A DNA stretch of 64,000 nt from Tomocerus qinae. Lineage: Eukaryota; Arthropoda; Collembola; Entomobryomorpha; Tomoceridae. How positions within the stretch are numbered: position 1 is the first letter of the stretch; each line of letters begins with the position of its first letter. The DNA lies in the NCBI GenBank assembly GCA_020055645.1, contig CM034546.1, forward strand, positions 59,582,001 to 59,646,000, in the 5' to 3' direction. The notes beneath the pieces are model-generated. The model made no database searches, was not told where the DNA came from, and worked only from the letters and a program-made list of their open reading frames with translations. Made by a program: the position numbers and the translations under genes. Positions 59,587 to 64,000 of this stretch are shown here, piece after piece.

Positions 59587-60979
59587 TTACGTTTCAATAT
59601 TAATCCCCAAAATCATATTGATGGTATGGCCTATAAGGAGTGACAGAAATGTTAGTAGCGTACTTCTTGAAATGAAGAAAAAGGGACCGACTTCAATCCG
59701 TAGTTGTTGGACTCCCCATATCCATTTCCGCATGTACGAATCCCCATGCGATGTCCACTGTCTTTGAAATTTTAGGGACAAATGAAAGATTTTTGCACAA
59801 TCTCCAAACAGATTCACTTCCATTACCAAAAATAAGACATTGGTAAATGGGAATATGATGTAGTGGGTCTTATTCGACACACCGTACAATTTTATAGCAG
59901 AAAATCCGGATAGTACGTGAATAGAGAGAATGACAAATATTATTAAGGGTAGTAGATAATATGTTATTTGATTCACATATTTATTTAATAGAACCATCAT
60001 AGTATACATTTTGCAAACCAAAGCTTTACGATATGGTTTCGAATTTTTAGCCACCCCCTCTGGCAGGGAAACTGATAAAAAAGTCAACCAGACTTTTGTT
60101 ATCTCAATGTAAATTGTACACACTATGATCGTAAATAAAAATGTGACCATCCCAAAGGTAGCAAACCATGCACAAAATAAAAATGAAATAATTTTAAATA
60201 ATATGCTATTGTTCATCGACTCTGGCACGAAAAAGAAAAATAATTGTAAAGGGCTAAGCGGATGACGTACAAAGAAAATACTGATCGCAAGCATAACTAC
60301 TGGGAAACCTGGGCCTATGATATTTCAAATTACGCCCATGTCAATCTTTTGATCTTTTTGGTGATATTCAGGGAAATACTCTGGAATTACAAAGAACATA
60401 GTATTATTTTACAGTGGATTTAACTTCAGAATTGAGATTATTTATTACGTATAGAATAAGTCTTCCTTTCCTCACGAAATTTTACTCTTCTCTTTAAAAT
60501 TTCGAAATTAAATTTACCAACTATTTGTTTGATCTAGTTTTACATTCAACACTGATAGAATTTAACACATAATTTGCGTAATACGATAGTAAGTAAAAAA
60601 TAATTTTCTTACTTGCAAATGTTGAATTCATATGAAGGACACAATTTATTGCATTAATGATATGTTTTACATAGAATACAGTCAATAATCCCAAGCATTG
60701 CGTTAAGATAATTGCAAGATCAATAAAAATAAAAACTATAATCTTCCTCACGCTCATTGACGGATCCGGTCGAAATATATTTGAAACTAGTGTTCCAAAG
60801 ATAACGAAATGTTGGAGAGTGCATAAGATTGTAGTCACAATACAGCTAATGTATTTAAATTTTGATTTGCTATAACTTGCAACTTGTGTTTTGAAATTCC
60901 AATCAAATGGGAAAAGTTTAACCCGATCAATCAAAATGCAAATGCAAAGAAACCATTTCAGCAATCTTTTACTTACCAT
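59587..60979 (-). pseudogene. Gustatory receptor pseudogene, tandem copy
   Basis: Paralog of the receptor at 56.4 kb with the same two-exon layout: exon 60979 to about 60613 (donor GCA A|GTAAG) and exon about 60391-59587. After IDMGV the codon series reads ATT TGA, a premature stop near 60318-60324; the intact copy has TTT TTG there. The frame then continues cleanly to the same C-terminus (NMILGINIET). One stop and few other changes mean recent loss or rare readthrough. Confidence 0.75.
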
Positions 60980-61102
60980 AATTTTAAAATTTTAGCTTTA
61001 GTTAGTTACTTTTAGTTTTATCTTTTGGTTTTAAGACTGGAAAGGAATATTTACAAAATTGTGAATGTCAACCTTTTTATATGTCCTCTTTCCTTTGACT
61101 AT

Positions 61103-61110
61103 TGACGTCA
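61103..61110. promoter_or_regulatory. CRE-like palindrome upstream of the pseudogene copy
   Basis: TGACGTCA in the position equivalent to 57871-57878, conserved although the downstream copy is disrupted. Confidence 0.4.
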
Positions 61111-61652
61111 TATTAAATTACATTCGTTTGATATTTAAATGAGAAATTAAACTTCTCATTATTGGCTATCATTTAAATGTTATTTTTGTTATGTGCCTGT
61201 GTGTAGATAGGTATGTTAGGTAGGTATGTTGCGAAAATATTCTATCTCGGGTATACATGTATGTATTTCTTATATATATAGGGCTATGTTTTTTCCATAT
61301 AATATATGTTTTGTTTGTTCTCTACCCCATGAATGAATATAATAATATGCCACATTAAATTATTCAAATTATTCCTAGAAGTGGGAAATCGAATTATCTA
61401 TAGCACTAAATACATACAATATTATATAGAACAATATTATAATATTATTCCGTCGTGAAAGATAGCTTGAAGGAAAACTTAAGGACATTCCTTCTCAAGC
61501 CCAGGTAATTAACTTAAATATATTGTAGTGCTACCCGCATTAAAGCGTGCAATGCTATATTTTCATTTGTTTTAAGTATAAGATACTGGAATGAAAGTAT
61601 TTGCAAAGTTGTGATTGTCTACCTTTATTTATGTTCTCCTTCCTTTGACGAT

Positions 61653-61660
61653 TGACGTCA
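61653..61660. promoter_or_regulatory. CRE-like palindrome in second upstream block
   Basis: TGACGTCA within the block equivalent to 58320-58470. No receptor exon follows it directly. Confidence 0.3.
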
Positions 61661-62204
61661 CAATAAATAACATTTGCTTGATATTTTAATGGAAAGTTCA
61701 ACTTTTCATTAATGGCTATTATTTAAATGTGGTTATTGTGTGATTGAGTTGAGGTATGTTCCTACTAAGACATTCTATCTAGTGTATACATATTATGTAT
61801 TTCTTATACACACAAATGGATTAGTTTGTTATAATTGGGTTTTGTTTTGTTTGTTATCATTCACGTGAATCCATGAGGCATCATACGGCATTAAATTATT
61901 TAAACTAAATATGTGTAATGGAAAATTGAAACTTCCATAGCAGAACCGATTGATAGCAGTAGCAGAAGTATATGACGAAGAAAATATTACATAGAACAAT
62001 ATTATTTTGTTCTGAAAGCTTTTGGGATACAATATACCTGCTCAATCCTTGGTAATATATTTCAGTGTTTGTACCACAAAGCATGATACATACATTGTAT
62101 TATATTATGGTGAATCATTTTATCATTTTTATTAAGCTGTCTGTACAATGCCAATTAGAGAAGAAATATTGGTAAAATGCAATCAATAACCAACTTCGGT
62201 TGTA

Positions 62205-62385
62205 CCAGCTCTAAAAAAGCTTTACAACGTTAATCAACACGATGCGATAGTGGAGGAGTTGATCCTGGACTTTTTTGTTTGATGGGATTATTGTATGACT
62301 AGACCTAGCTTTACAATTCCCTTTATTTTCCACAAAATTAATATGCAATCTTCCTTACATTACAAACCATAAGTATGGCATCACT
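62205..62385 (+). pseudogene. Coding-like fragment, unidentified
   Basis: Reads ALKKLYNVNQHDAIVEELIL DFFV, then TGA, then WDYCMTRPSFTIPFIFHKIN in the same frame to TAA. The amino-acid flavour is protein-like but I do not recognise the family. No partner exons found. The remaining DNA up to 63571 shows nothing else. Confidence 0.2.
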
Positions 62386-63571
62386 ATCTACAACACCAAT
62401 AGGTCCAGGTAAAAATCAGAGTTCCCATCATTAGAAGAATATTTTGTAAGTAATACATTGGTAGATAAGCCTAACTAAAACTAGATTAAAATGACACATA
62501 CTGAAGCTACTTAAACATTCTATTGTTTAGTTTACTTGGTAATAATGTGGAACTTGGGTATTATTTATTTGTACTATTTTAGGATGAATATAATTTATGG
62601 AAATACCTATATATCTTCTTTGTGCATTCACTTTGCTGCACTTAAGTAGTCGAAAAGGTTGTATTCTTTTTTTCATTGGTAAGTCTTCATTTAGTTGGTT
62701 TTAGTCCTTGCCAACTAGAAGGCAGATATCAGTCCTTCCCATTAAAGAGTCTAGAGGCTTATAGGATTAAAGCAAAAAGTATTTTTAAGAAGAATGGTCG
62801 ACTTTAAAATAAGCACAATGCAGTTAGGATATGTAATTCCTTGCTTTGATTCTTTTAGGTTGGCAAGTTTTTAATAATGCATACCTTTCAACGTTTCAAC
62901 ATATTTTGGTCTACATGTACTATTTGTAGAACTTACCATACTCAGAGTGCACTGTGTTGCAGCAAGCTGCCTCAAACGGTCGTCAGCAAAAGAGGGGGCG
63001 GGGCTTAACTTTGAATGTTCCTATACTACCAATGCTAAATATGCTATTTTAAAATCGCTATATCTAACGCTACGGGTGCAGCCGGGCCTTATTACTAATT
63101 ACATTTATTAATTAGAATGTGACGATTCGAATGATGTCTATGTCAATGCTCTCTGTCGTTAGTGTCTGTATTAAAAATGAAATGTAAAAATATGAGTAGG
63201 AGTTTCAATGTAAAATTGAAGAGAACTAACTCAGCTTTTAGCTTCCACTTCAATACATGTATTGAAAACACTGTGGAGTGGTGTACTCGGTACCTATTAA
63301 AGTACCTACTTTACTTTTTCAACAAGTATTTTCTTCATAATAGGAAACAATATTTTGCTTGTCTTTAACAATCATTTCGGAGGGCCTTACTGATAAACAA
63401 TGTGACCAAACAGGCACATAAGACTGTAAAGGAAATAGGAGTGGAGATTAAAGAAAGCTACAAATTGGGGTGACGGAACAGAAATAAAAAATAATTGAAC
63501 CTGAACAGTCATTACAATTTCGTGAGCAGAAACTACAGTTTTATTACATTTTGAAGTACAAAATAATAAAA

Positions 63572-64000
63572 ATGTACAAACTTTTGTATAACCTATTTAC
63601 AACGGCGGTCATTTTTATTATCAGTTTTAAAACTGTTGAGTGTGAAATAAGTGACAGTCTCCAGAAAGAATGTTTGAATTCTCCAGAAAAGAGTTTCAAT
63701 ATAATCCTGGAACTTTTTCCAATCGACAAAAGCAAATTTTCATCAAATCCTGATATTTTTATTCAATCCTTAAAATCTCAGTCGTGGGAATCTCAGCGTT
63801 CTGTCATCAACGCAATTCAGGGTCACCACTTGCACGAAAACAGCGGAGGAGATATTCACAGCTTTTGGATCGCCAATCGATTAGCGTTAACTGCGTCTTG
63901 TTCATTTCTGGAATTTCTGTCAAATATTCCTGGTGTGAAGACAGTGAGGAAAGAAGTTGTGGCATCTCTTCATATGATTGGGGAGGCTGAAGTAGCAGAC
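63572..64000 (+). CDS. Subtilisin-like serine protease, N-terminal part (bacillopeptidase F-like)
   Basis: An ATG at 63572 opens a frame that runs off the right edge (143 codons present). It has a signal peptide (LFTTAVIFIISFKTVEC) and then a propeptide with the layout of the subtilase inhibitor domain: SQRSVINAI, IHSFWIANRLALTAS and FLEFLSNIPGVKTVRKE. In subtilases such a propeptide folds the enzyme and is removed. The catalytic Asp, His and Ser would lie outside the window, so the assignment rests on the prodomain alone. Confidence 0.55.
   Translation, partial: MYKLLYNLFTTAVIFIISFKTVECEISDSLQKECLNSPEKSFNIILELFPIDKSKFSSNPDIFIQSLKSQSWESQRSVINAIQGHHLHENSGGDIHSFWIANRLALTASCSFLEFLSNIPGVKTVRKEVVASLHMIGEAEVAD

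Larger units (their letters stand above)
55700..62130. repeat. Tandem segmental duplication, about 3.2 kb per unit
   Basis: Unit 1 (about 55700-58930) and unit 2 (about 58930-62130) align along their length. Both have an ATCATGCC...TCATA block near 55780 and 58980, a gustatory receptor on the minus strand, a CRE-containing upstream block, and a second upstream block about 500 bp further on. Confidence 0.8.

Overview
The window is nuclear DNA from an arthropod. It is AT-rich, the genes are split by short GT-AG introns, and many small non-autonomous transposons are present. It also carries arthropod-type chemoreceptor genes (gustatory and divergent ionotropic receptors), a BEL/Pao LTR retrotransposon and a C2H2 zinc-finger gene. 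The receptor tyrosine kinase, STAND-ATPase and subtilase content makes a springtail (Collembola) my best guess, but that is inference. No prokaryotic operon, CRISPR array or functional tRNA/rRNA gene is visible.

Layout. 0.7-5.5 kb (+): seven 3' exons of a receptor tyrosine kinase whose ectodomain lies off the left edge; one intron holds a hAT-like MITE and another a retroelement-like insertion. 5.9-9.0 kb: no gene, but a ghost of the caspase/GTPase locus that follows, plus three hairpin elements. 9.6-18.7 kb (-): a 14-exon gene, rebuilt here exon by exon, for a 646-aa protein with a duplicated helical N-terminal region, a catalytically complete caspase domain (His326, Cys380), a second caspase-like domain that keeps Cys but has lost His, and an acidic tail. 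Its largest intron holds a palindromic array of four copies of a tRNA-derived element. 21.2-23.3 kb (-): a single-exon ankyrin-repeat plus P-loop GTPase gene. 23.4-29.4 kb: mostly empty apart from a relic of a STAND/NB-ARC-like ATPase. 29.4-36.1 kb (+): a complete 6,665-bp BEL/Pao element with identical-looking 412-bp LTRs but a frameshift and an in-frame stop in pol. 36.2-36.7 kb: an ectodomain-like fragment. 38.5-40.4 kb: two more STAND ATPase relics in opposite orientation. 42.1-43.5 kb (-): a gustatory receptor with a frameshift. 45.1-47.5 kb: a cluster of palindromic and hAT-like elements. 47.8-49.6 kb (+): a zinc-finger gene. 50.7-51.6 kb (+): a small secreted Cys-rich peptide gene with a clear core promoter. 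51.7-53.9 kb (-): a divergent ionotropic receptor. 55.7-62.1 kb (-): a tandem duplication of about 3.2 kb carrying one intact gustatory receptor and one copy killed by a stop codon. 63.6 kb to the edge (+): the start of a subtilisin-like protease.

How it fits together. The most unusual feature is the cell-death/innate-immunity flavour of 6-40 kb. It holds a caspase-pseudocaspase fusion, an ankyrin-GTPase on the same strand, a decayed duplicate of that pair's flanking DNA, and three decayed STAND ATPase copies. The right part is a chemoreceptor region with ongoing duplication and pseudogenisation. Functional links between genes are inferred only from domain type and proximity.
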